Source: Gemmatimonadota bacterium
GTDB taxonomy: Bacteria; Gemmatimonadota; Gemmatimonadetes; Gemmatimonadales; Gemmatimonadaceae
Direction of reading: 5' to 3'
NCBI GenBank assembly: GCA_947457715.1
Contig: CANGXK010000152.1
Coordinates: 1 to 6,802 of the forward strand
Length of the DNA: 6,802 nucleotides
The notes beneath the pieces are model-generated. The model was not told the origin of the DNA, did no database searches, and worked only from the letters and a program-made list of their open reading frames with translations. Both the position numbers and the translations under genes were made by a program. Positions 1-6,802 of the stretch are shown piece by piece; position 1 is the stretch's first letter, and every line of letters starts with the position of its first letter.

Positions 1-67
1 CATTGGTCCCATTCTCACGTTCGATCACGACCACGCGGTCATCGTCGTACTCGTCGTACCGGGCCAT
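1..67 (-). CDS. N-terminal fragment of an unidentified acidic protein, runs off left edge
   Basis: An ATG at 67-65 on the minus strand opens a frame with no stop up to the window edge (22 complete codons). The peptide starts MARYDEYDDDRVVV and continues IERENGTN, so it is rich in Asp, Glu and Tyr. A strong Shine-Dalgarno sequence, GAGGTG at 77-72, lies four bases before the ATG, which supports a real start. It is downstream of the aldolase gene on the same strand, 90 bases after that stop codon, with a stem-loop between them. I do not recognise the family. A short acidic Tyr/Asp-rich N-terminus ahead of a membrane segment occurs in some small YtxH-like envelope-stress proteins, but the part that would show this is missing, so no function is claimed. 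Confidence 0.6.
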   Translation of the reverse strand, partial: MARYDEYDDDRVVVIERENGTN

Positions 68-101
68 ATCACACCTCACAAACAGTGATGAGTTGCGTGT
101 T

Positions 102-140
102 GTGAGCGGTGACCATGCCGGTCCGGCACGAACCGCTCAC
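102..140 (-). terminator. Nested stem-loop after the aldolase gene; possible terminator without U-tract
   Basis: GTGAGCGGT (102-110) and ACCGCTCAC (132-140) are perfect 9-base inverted arms. Inside them TGCCGG (116-121) and CCGGCA (123-128) form a second inverted pair around one base, giving a long two-part hairpin with a small asymmetric internal loop. It starts 17 bases after the aldolase stop codon, the position expected of a terminator. No T-run follows on either strand, so it is not a canonical intrinsic terminator. It could instead be an mRNA 3'-end stabiliser, a partial terminator that lowers expression of the next gene, or a protein-binding site. Confidence 0.45.
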
Positions 141-157
141 GACACCATACGGACAAC

Positions 158-1576
158 TCAGTCCGAAAGATCCGCGTCGTCCGGGGCGGCCACGATGGTG
201 CTGGCTCCCGTCGGAAACGGGCGATGCTGCTCAGGTACGGTGACATACTGTTCAACGATCGTCCGCGTTCCGGCGATGCCGAGCTGTTCGAAGAGGAACG
301 TGAACTTCGTATCGTACGCGGCGCCAAGCGGGCTGCGCACATCGGCGGGCAACGCCCACAACTGCTTCTTGAACGGTCCAATCGCCTTCTTGCGCGCCTT
401 GTAGTAGAACTGCTCGTCGGTGTCGGTCGCCTTTCGCTCGTCTTTCGCGTTGGCGTCGAGCCACGCGTACATCTCGGCGCGCAGCGCCGCCGGGATATGA
501 TCGAACATCATGGTCTGGAAGTTCGTCGCGAGATGAATTTCCGCCGTTTCGAGGCGCGGGAAGTTGCTGAATGCGGCATCGGGTAACGTGGAGGCTCCGT
601 GCTGCACGGCACCGGCCATGCCGTAGCGATCGCGACCGATCTTCGAGAGCGTCTCGAGCGTATCGAGGTCGAGGGCGACCTCGGCGATGGAGCCATCAGC
701 AAGCACGATGCCACCGTGCGAGGTACCCGACTGCACCGAAATCTTGGAGAGGCCGGCCGTACCGGGCGCCTGTGCCCGGAGGGTGGCGTTGAAGCCGTCC
801 ATGAACGCTTCGAGTTCGGCCGGCGTGCTGTTCTCGGTACCGACCTCACCGATTTCGCCACCGATGGACACCGTCACGCCAGCGGGCTCGGCCGCACGCA
901 CGAAACGCGTAATGTCGACGCAGACTTCGTAGTTGAGGCGCTGCTGCTCGGCGAGCGTCTCCTTGGAGAGGTCAACCAGCGTCGACGTGTCGACATCGAT
1001 GTTGTAAAAGCCGGCGGCGACGGCTTCGGTCACAAGCGCCTTGACCGCGTTCACTTCGGTCACCGGATCGACGGCAAACTTCTTGTGGTTGACCTGAAAG
1101 TGGTCACCTTGAATGAACACCGGCCCACGGTAGCCTTCGCGCAACGCAGCGGCCAGAATCACCGAGACGTATTCATCCGGGCGCTGGTCGGTGTAGGCGA
1201 TCTCGGAGCGCGCAATTTCAAGGATGAATGCCCCGGCCTGCAGCGTATTGGCGGTGCGGAAGATGGCGCGGGTGGTGTCGTACGTCAGCGCGCGAATGTT
1301 CATCGCGGGCACCGTGAACCCACTGCACTTGCCTTCGCCACGGGCCACATAGAGCTCGTGGATCGAGGCGGACCGAACGCCTACGATCTGCCCGAGCTCC
1401 CAGACGAGCCAGCGGGCGAAGGTGCGCTCACCGTCGCTGCCGAAGACGGCCTGATGGACGAGCGCATCCATGTGGGCGGAGGTCAGAACGGCGGCATCAT
1501 GCAGCTGGACGCGCCCTCCCTCCACCGTAACGGCACCGCCAAACAACGTCGTCGTGGGCTTCGTGGTATCGGACAT
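158..1576 (-). CDS. fba: Class II (metal-dependent) fructose-bisphosphate aldolase-type protein, long form
   Basis: Predicted 472-residue cytoplasmic metal-dependent aldolase. By family it would reversibly cleave fructose-1,6-bisphosphate to dihydroxyacetone phosphate and glyceraldehyde-3-phosphate. Class II landmarks appear in order: VPAMN (89-93, like the family's IPAFN), QGDH (156-159; D158 would be the catalytic acid and H159 a metal ligand), GGEIG (239-243; E241 ligand-like), SGTSHGG (283-289; H287) and QHGAS (325-329; H326). Two things are unusual. Length is well above the common 285-360, with about 55 extra residues before the barrel and about 90 after it. The K-x-N motif after HGAS appears as EIHLATN (346-352), so the substrate-contacting Asn is His348. 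The ATG at 1576 was chosen because homology begins after it; an upstream in-frame extension to 1813 overlaps pgi and resembles nothing. The ribosome site is weak (AGGA at 1592-1589, 12 bases away). Related ketose-bisphosphate substrates (tagatose or sedoheptulose) cannot be excluded. Confidence 0.85.
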   Translation of the reverse strand: MSDTTKPTTTLFGGAVTVEGGRVQLHDAAVLTSAHMDALVHQAVFGSDGERTFARWLVWELGQIVGVRSASIHELYVARGEGKCSGFTVPAMNIRALTYDTTRAIFRTANTLQAGAFILEIARSEIAYTDQRPDEYVSVILAAALREGYRGPVFIQGDHFQVNHKKFAVDPVTEVNAVKALVTEAVAAGFYNIDVDTSTLVDLSKETLAEQQRLNYEVCVDITRFVRAAEPAGVTVSIGGEIGEVGTENSTPAELEAFMDGFNATLRAQAPGTAGLSKISVQSGTSHGGIVLADGSIAEVALDLDTLETLSKIGRDRYGMAGAVQHGASTLPDAAFSNFPRLETAEIHLATNFQTMMFDHIPAALRAEMYAWLDANAKDERKATDTDEQFYYKARKKAIGPFKKQLWALPADVRSPLGAAYDTKFTFLFEQLGIAGTRTIVEQYVTVPEQHRPFPTGASTIVAAPDDADLSD

Positions 1577-1770
1577 TCGTGTCGTGGATCCTGCCCGGCG
1601 CGAGCCGGGGCGGGTCAAGGTGAACCGAGTGGCGGCCCTGTGTCGTCGAAACCGGCCGCGGCTGCCCCTGCAACTTCCCACTGTGAGGACAGATGCGGCA
1701 AGTCCGGCATTCCCCTTCAGCTCGGTCGGGCGTCCGCGGAGAGTCGGTTCCCGGCCAGCGCATCGCAATG
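1577..1770 (-). other. pgi-fba intergenic region (194 bp)
   Basis: This is the longest gap between genes in the window. It is GC-rich and I see no convincing small gene. A TTGACC at 1618-1613 resembles a -35 box, but no TATAAT-like sequence follows at 16-18 bases, so a promoter is not established. The gap's size, against 25-91 bases at the other junctions, suggests that fba has its own leader or control. Confidence 0.4.
1594..1609 (-). promoter_or_regulatory. Perfect stem-loop in the fba leader, next to the ribosome site
   Basis: On the minus strand CCCGGC (1609-1604), loop TCGC, GCCGGG (1599-1594) form a perfect 6-base, all-GC stem with a four-base loop. It ends two bases before the AGGA that is the only Shine-Dalgarno candidate for fba, and 17 bases before the start codon. 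There is no U-tract, so it is a poor intrinsic terminator for pgi. It may influence translation initiation or stabilise the 5' end. GC-rich DNA yields short hairpins by chance, so a function is inference. Confidence 0.35.
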
Positions 1771-3159
1771 TCAGACGCGGAAGCGCGGATCCGGCTTGGG
1801 GAGGGCATCCCATTCGGCGCGCGCCGCCTCACTGCCCGTGCGGCCAAGCATGGCGTAGGCGAAGTTCTTGCCCAGTTCAACGCCCGGCTGATTGAAGGCA
1901 TTCACGCCATACAACTCACCGGCATACGCCGTGGCGAGCGCAAACGTCTGCATCAGCGCGCCCAGGTGAAACGGATCGATGGAATCGATGGACAGGGTGG
2001 CGTTGAACCGACCGCGTGCGGCCAGCGCCCCGGCGGTGGCGCGCTGCTCGATATCAATCAGTTCACCAAGCGTACGGCCAGCGAGGTAACTCAGCTCGGG
2101 AATATCGGCATGACGTGCGGGGATCACGCCCTCCTGCTCCCGTCCCTTCACCGTGATGAAGGTGACGGTCTTGTCGAGCGGCCCCTCCATGAATAGCTGC
2201 ACCTGCGAGTGCTGATCGGTCGCGCCGACGGCGGGAAGCGGCGTCGGCCCCACCGGCGTGCCGTCGCTTCGCAGCTTGCCGAGGGACTCGGCCCAGAGCT
2301 GTACGAACCAGAGCGCGAGATCCCGCAGAGGATCGGCATAGGGCATGAGCACCTGCACGGACCGGCCGTGGCAGGTATCCGCGAGGTGCTGCAGCACGGC
2401 GAACGTGCCGGGCAAATTCGTGGAAAGGTCGGCACTGGCGGCACGCATCATCACATCGGCCGCACCGGCGAGCAGCGCCTTGACGTCGATGCCGATCAGT
2501 GCGGCGGGGAGCATCCCCACCGGCGAAAGCACCGAGAAGCGGCCCCCGACATTTGGCGGCACGTCGAGCGTCGCAATACCTTCGGCCCGCGCGATCCTGC
2601 GCAGGGCACCGACTTCAGGATCGGTGATGAACACCAGATGCTCGCGTGCCGCCTCTTCGCCGACGGCGCCGGCCAGCGCCTCGCGCACGATGAGGTACTG
2701 CGCCATCGTTTCCACGGTGCCGCCGGACTTCGAGATCACGAGCACGAGCGTGCGAGGGAGTGCGAGACGGGCGAGCGTCGCCGCGATGGTCGCCGGATCG
2801 ACGTTATCGAGGACGTGCAGGCGCGGGGCCCCGCCCCGGGCCGCTGCGTCGAGGGCGTTCCAGGCCGGCGGCCGCAACGCGGTGCGCAACGCGATCGGGC
2901 CCAGCGCCGAGCCACCGATCCCCAACAGCAACACGTCATCGAAACGGCCGCGTACCCGCTCGGCCACCGCCAGGGTCGCATCACACAGCGTGTCGTTCAC
3001 CGGCAATGTGAGGAAACCGAGTTCGTCCCGCCTAGCGTGCACGCGGGCGTGAGCACTCGCAAAGGAGCCGGCGGCAGTGGCGATCTGCGTGGCCGTGATG
3101 CCGGCGCCGTGCGGCAGCGCCGCCGCCATCATGTTGGTGAAATCGAGCGATAACGACAT
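1771..3159 (-). CDS. pgi: Glucose-6-phosphate isomerase (phosphoglucose isomerase)
   Basis: Cytoplasmic enzyme interconverting glucose-6-phosphate and fructose-6-phosphate in glycolysis and gluconeogenesis. The 462-residue product has two SIS sugar-phosphate domains. Visible motifs are GIGGSALGP (80-88), SKSGGTVET (143-151, phosphate binding), the first family signature NVGGRFSVLSPVG (203-215), WAESLGK (289-295; E291 is the likely catalytic base), TDQHSQ (314-319; H317, ring opening) and the second signature, from 414 to K431 (GELYG to VELGK). The length matches the shorter Bacillus-type enzyme (about 450), not the 549-residue enterobacterial form. The ATG at 3159 has GGGAG nine bases upstream. 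It starts 48 bases after the stop of the hydrolase gene and is probably co-transcribed with it. All key residues are present, so it should be active. Confidence 0.96.
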   Translation of the reverse strand: MSLSLDFTNMMAAALPHGAGITATQIATAAGSFASAHARVHARRDELGFLTLPVNDTLCDATLAVAERVRGRFDDVLLLGIGGSALGPIALRTALRPPAWNALDAAARGGAPRLHVLDNVDPATIAATLARLALPRTLVLVISKSGGTVETMAQYLIVREALAGAVGEEAAREHLVFITDPEVGALRRIARAEGIATLDVPPNVGGRFSVLSPVGMLPAALIGIDVKALLAGAADVMMRAASADLSTNLPGTFAVLQHLADTCHGRSVQVLMPYADPLRDLALWFVQLWAESLGKLRSDGTPVGPTPLPAVGATDQHSQVQLFMEGPLDKTVTFITVKGREQEGVIPARHADIPELSYLAGRTLGELIDIEQRATAGALAARGRFNATLSIDSIDPFHLGALMQTFALATAYAGELYGVNAFNQPGVELGKNFAYAMLGRTGSEAARAEWDALPKPDPRFRV

Positions 3160-3191
3160 GGCGACACACTCCCGGCAACGCGTGAAATCAA

Positions 3192-3207
3192 GAACGAAGG
3201 AACGAAG
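3192..3207. repeat. Tandem 8-bp duplication next to the hydrolase stop codon
   Basis: GAACGAAG occurs twice back to back (3192-3199 and 3200-3207), directly beside the TAA stop of the hydrolase gene, in the 48-base gap before pgi. It is probably a simple slippage duplication. No role is evident. Confidence 0.6.
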
Positions 3208-4020
3208 TTACGAAATGCTCACGACGAGACCGTCGTACGCCGGCGCGATGCCCTCGGGCAACTCGGCCGCGAGCGCCGCGTGCGCATTGCCGTGGGTGAG
3301 ATGCGTAAAGAACGTGCGCTCCGCCCCAACCTGCCGTGCCGTGGCGACGGCTTCGGCGATGGACAAGTGTGTCGGGTGCGACGCACGCAGCAGCGCATTG
3401 AGCACCAGAACACGGACGCCGACCAGCGCCGCGAGCGCGGCATCGGGAAGCATTTTGGCGTCGGTGATGTAGGCGATGTCACCCACGCGATAGCCCACGA
3501 CCGAGGCGCGCCCGTGCGGCACCGCGATCGGCAGCACGCTGGTGCCCTGCACCATGAACGGTACGCCCGCCTGGATCGGGATCAGCGTGCCTTCCGGACG
3601 TGTCGTACCGGGCAATGGACGCAAATGCTCGTCCATGATGTACGGAAAGCGCGCGCGCAGCGTGTCGAGCGTGGTCGACTCGCCGTAGATCGGCAAGGGC
3701 GTGGCGCGCCGGATCGTGAGGGCACGCAGGTCATCGATGCCGTGAATGTGATCGGCATGTTCATGCGTGTACAGCACGGCATCGAGGCGATCGACCCCGG
3801 CCGCGACGAGCTGCAGGCGCAACTCGGGCGGCGTATCGATGAGCAGACGGGTGCCACTCCCCGTTTCAATCACGGCCCCGCAGCGCGTGCGCTTGTCACG
3901 CGGATCGGTGGATCGGCACACGGCACACCCGCAGCCGATCTGCGGCACGCCGAAGCTCGTGCCGGTGCCCAGGAAGGTGAGGCGTACGGAGATGGTCACA
4001 GATGTGCTCAGCGACCGCAC
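3208..4020 (-). CDS. PhnP-like MBL-fold metal-dependent phosphodiesterase
   Basis: Predicted soluble metallo-beta-lactamase-fold hydrolase of 270 residues, close to the PhnP family (cyclic phosphodiesterases, about 250 residues). The fold begins RLTFLGTGTSFGVPQIGC (13-30). The C30-x-C32-x2-C35 spacing matches the structural zinc site of E. coli PhnP. HEHADH (86-91) is the HxHxDH dinuclear metal motif, followed by H169 (VPHG), D187 (YITDAK) and THLTH (239-243), where H240 and H243 have the spacing of PhnP's catalytic and zinc-site histidines. The start is uncertain: GTG at 4020 lacks a Shine-Dalgarno sequence, while GTG at 3999 (seven residues shorter) has TGAG seven bases before it and fits the family better. 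It lies 25 bases after pyk and 48 before pgi. No phosphonate genes are nearby, so the substrate is unknown. Cyclic ribose-phosphate, cyclic nucleotide or another phosphodiester are options; the context suggests removal of a sugar-phosphate by-product, which is inference. Confidence 0.9.
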   Translation of the reverse strand: MRSLSTSVTISVRLTFLGTGTSFGVPQIGCGCAVCRSTDPRDKRTRCGAVIETGSGTRLLIDTPPELRLQLVAAGVDRLDAVLYTHEHADHIHGIDDLRALTIRRATPLPIYGESTTLDTLRARFPYIMDEHLRPLPGTTRPEGTLIPIQAGVPFMVQGTSVLPIAVPHGRASVVGYRVGDIAYITDAKMLPDAALAALVGVRVLVLNALLRASHPTHLSIAEAVATARQVGAERTFFTHLTHGNAHAALAAELPEGIAPAYDGLVVSIS

Positions 4021-4045
4021 CCATGAGAGACCGCGGCAGGCCGGG

Positions 4046-5446
<1,401 letters not shown>

Positions 5447-5509
5447 ATGGACGCGCCGAAACGACGACGGCGCGGCCTCTTCATGCGACGTGGCTGCGGC
5501 GCGCTCCGG

Positions 5510-5523
5510 TCCCGTACGCGGGA
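5510..5523 (-). promoter_or_regulatory. Small hairpin in the tal-pyk junction
   Basis: TCCCG and CGGGA arms flank a four-base loop (CGTA on the minus strand), 14 bases after the tal stop and about 64 before the preferred pyk start. There is no T-run. It may be a chance hairpin or part of a pyk leader. If pyk really starts at 5551 or 5587, this lies inside the coding region. Confidence 0.2.
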
Positions 5524-5537
5524 TCGTCAAGACATTA

Positions 5538-6698
5538 TCAGAGGCTGGCAACAGCGGAGGCTCCAGTGGAAGATGCGGTAGACGCAAGCGCCGCGCGCTT
5601 GCGCTTCAATCCCGACAGCAGCGTCACGAACGAGTGCTCGAACGAGGCCAACCCTTCAGCCAGCAAGGCGTCGGTTACGGCCTGCACCGACACGCCATGC
5701 GCCTCGAGGGCCGAGAGCACGCGATCGGCGTCAGCGACATGCTCGGTGACCGAGGCGCGCACGTCGCCGTGATCCCGGAACGCCTCGAGCGTGGCGGGAG
5801 GCAGCGTGTTCACGGTGTTGGGGCCGATCAATTCCTCGACATAGATGACGTCGCGGTACGCGGGATTCTTCGTGCTGGTGCTGGCCCACAGCGGGCGCTG
5901 CACCTGCGCCCCTTTCGCCGACAACGCCGACCAGCGCGCGTTCGAGAAGCTGGCGGTGAACAGGCGATAGGCGAGCTTGGCGTTGGCGATCGCGGCGCGT
6001 CCCTGAAGGGCGTTCAGGGTGTCAGCATCGGCGGCGTTGGCCGCCGCCATCGCGGCGAGCTGCTTGTCGATGGCCGAGTCGACGCGACTGATGAAGAAGC
6101 TGGCCACCGAGGCGATGCGGTCTACCGGCTTGCCGGCAGCCTCACGATCTTCGAGTCCGGCGATGAACGCCTCGATCACGCGGGCATGGGCTTCAATCGA
6201 AAAGAGCAGCGTGACGTTGACGTTGATACCGTCGGCGATGAGCTGGCGGATGGCGTCGGCGCCTTCGGGCGTGCCCGGCACCTTGATCATCAGGTTGGGG
6301 CGATCGACGATCCGCCACAACCGGCGTGCTTCCGCCACGGTGCCGGCCGAATCGCGGGCGAGATCCGGCGACACTTCGAGCGAGACGTAGCCGTCGACCG
6401 CGTTGGTGTCGTCGTACACGGTCCGGAATGCGTCGCAGGCGTCCCGCACGTCGGTCGTGGCGACGAGTTCGAAGGCTTCACGATCGGAGCGGGCGGCATC
6501 AAGCGTGGCGAGTTGGGCGTCGTAGGCAGCCCCCTCGGCGAGAGCTTTTTCGAAGATCGTCGGGTTCGACGTCTGGCCCGTCAGCGCATCCTCGCGAATG
6601 CGGCGCGAGAGGTCGCCATTGGAGAGCATGGCGCGATCGATATAGTCCAGCCAGAGCGACTGCCCGGCCGCGTGAAGCGCGTGGAGACGAGTAGACAT
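5538..6698 (-). CDS. tal: Transaldolase
   Basis: Cytoplasmic pentose phosphate enzyme moving a three-carbon dihydroxyacetone unit between sedoheptulose-7-P and glyceraldehyde-3-P, giving erythrose-4-P and fructose-6-P. The 386-residue product is a Schiff-base (beta/alpha)8 barrel. Motifs from the ATG at 6698 are LTGQTSNPTIFEKA (39-52), VSLEVSP (105-111), LMIKVPGT (136-143) with the Schiff-base Lys139, NVNVTLLFS (159-167) and RPLWASTSTKNP (268-279). Length and motif style match the longer actinobacterial-type transaldolase, the branch that is fused to phosphoglucose isomerase in some bacteria; here pgi is a separate gene two genes downstream. The 6698 start was chosen because family homology begins MSTRLHALHAAGQSLWLDYI. 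A GTG at 6734 would add 12 unlike residues. Neither start has a clear Shine-Dalgarno sequence. The C-terminal ~15 residues are low-complexity Ala/Ser/Thr. Confidence 0.95.
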   Translation of the reverse strand: MSTRLHALHAAGQSLWLDYIDRAMLSNGDLSRRIREDALTGQTSNPTIFEKALAEGAAYDAQLATLDAARSDREAFELVATTDVRDACDAFRTVYDDTNAVDGYVSLEVSPDLARDSAGTVAEARRLWRIVDRPNLMIKVPGTPEGADAIRQLIADGINVNVTLLFSIEAHARVIEAFIAGLEDREAAGKPVDRIASVASFFISRVDSAIDKQLAAMAAANAADADTLNALQGRAAIANAKLAYRLFTASFSNARWSALSAKGAQVQRPLWASTSTKNPAYRDVIYVEELIGPNTVNTLPPATLEAFRDHGDVRASVTEHVADADRVLSALEAHGVSVQAVTDALLAEGLASFEHSFVTLLSGLKRKRAALASTASSTGASAVASL

Positions 6699-6789
6699 GG
6701 TATTGGATGAGGCGCGAACATAGAGTGACCGCACAACCTTTTATGGTAATGTGCTACCCGGCTCTCCGGCGAGGCCGAGTGGTGTCGGA
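6699..6789 (-). other. Upstream region of tal, possible leader and promoter
   Basis: These 91 bases precede tal. A patch at about 6736-6750 is AT-rich for this window (minus strand ATTACCATAAAAGG), and TATGTT at 6722-6717 resembles a -10 box, but no good -35 lies 16-18 bases before it. A promoter for the whole cluster could start here or beyond the edge. I cannot assign one. Confidence 0.25.
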
Positions 6790-6802
6790 AGATCGGAAGA
6801 GC
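6790..6802 (+). other. Illumina adapter sequence at the contig end (artefact)
   Basis: The last 13 bases are AGATCGGAAGAGC, exactly the start shared by Illumina TruSeq adapters. A 13-base exact match flush with the end of the sequence is most simply untrimmed adapter, not genomic DNA. Bases just before it may also be low-quality read end. Confidence 0.9.

Noticed and set aside
1613..1618. TTGACC as a -35 promoter element for fba
   Set aside because: No acceptable -10 hexamer is found 16-18 bases downstream, which falls in the GC hairpin and ribosome site.
1577..1813. 79-residue N-terminal extension of the aldolase frame, overlapping the end of pgi
   Set aside because: The extension is Arg-rich, low in motif content and overlaps pgi by over 40 bases. 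The ATG at 1576 is followed by family-like sequence. The open frame is explained by high GC.
599..1858. Long plus-strand open frame (419 codons) opposite fba
   Set aside because: It is antisense to a gene with clear family motifs. The translation is Arg/Gly/His-rich without recognisable domains, as expected for the shadow of a GC-rich gene.
2209..3153. Plus-strand open frame (314 codons) opposite pgi
   Set aside because: It mirrors a well-supported pgi gene. The composition is Arg/Glu/His-biased and there are no motifs.
6761..6789. tRNA-Ser/Leu-like start (GCCGAGTGGTG resembles a D-arm)
   Set aside because: The universal T at position 8 and a proper spacer between acceptor and D-stem are missing. 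The sequence also runs into adapter before any anticodon or T-arm could appear.

Overview
The window reads as a compact, GC-rich bacterial chromosomal segment. Every gene I can support lies on the minus strand, in the transcription order tal - pyk - MBL-fold hydrolase - pgi - fba - start of a further gene that leaves the window at its left edge. High GC, GTG/TTG starts and tight spacing fit a GC-rich soil or freshwater lineage. The protein styles (actinobacterial-type transaldolase, short Pgi, long class II aldolase) make a Gemmatimonadota-like organism my best guess. That guess is memory-based and weak; a similarity search would settle it.

Layout from right to left, in the direction of transcription. 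Positions 6790-6802 match the start of the Illumina adapter, so the right edge is probably a contig end with untrimmed adapter. Transaldolase runs 6698-5538. Pyruvate kinase follows; its start is uncertain, and I prefer GTG at 5446. A PhnP-like metallo-beta-lactamase-fold phosphodiesterase occupies about 4020-3208. Glucose-6-phosphate isomerase runs 3159-1771. A 194-bp gap with a leader hairpin precedes an unusually long class II fructose-bisphosphate aldolase-type protein at 1576-158. A strong nested stem-loop at 102-140 separates this from a 22-codon N-terminal fragment (67-1) with a good Shine-Dalgarno sequence.

Functionally this is a central carbon cluster. Pgi interconverts glucose-6-P and fructose-6-P, the aldolase splits or forms fructose-1,6-bisphosphate, pyruvate kinase makes pyruvate and ATP, and transaldolase links fructose-6-P and glyceraldehyde-3-P to the pentose phosphate pool. 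No phosphofructokinase or fructose bisphosphatase is in the window. The PhnP-like hydrolase is the odd member, as no phosphonate (phn) genes are visible.

I do not see a defence system, mobile element, CRISPR array or clearly new biological system. The points most worth a second look are the divergent, extended aldolase, the orphan PhnP-like gene inside a sugar-phosphate operon, and the adapter at the right edge.
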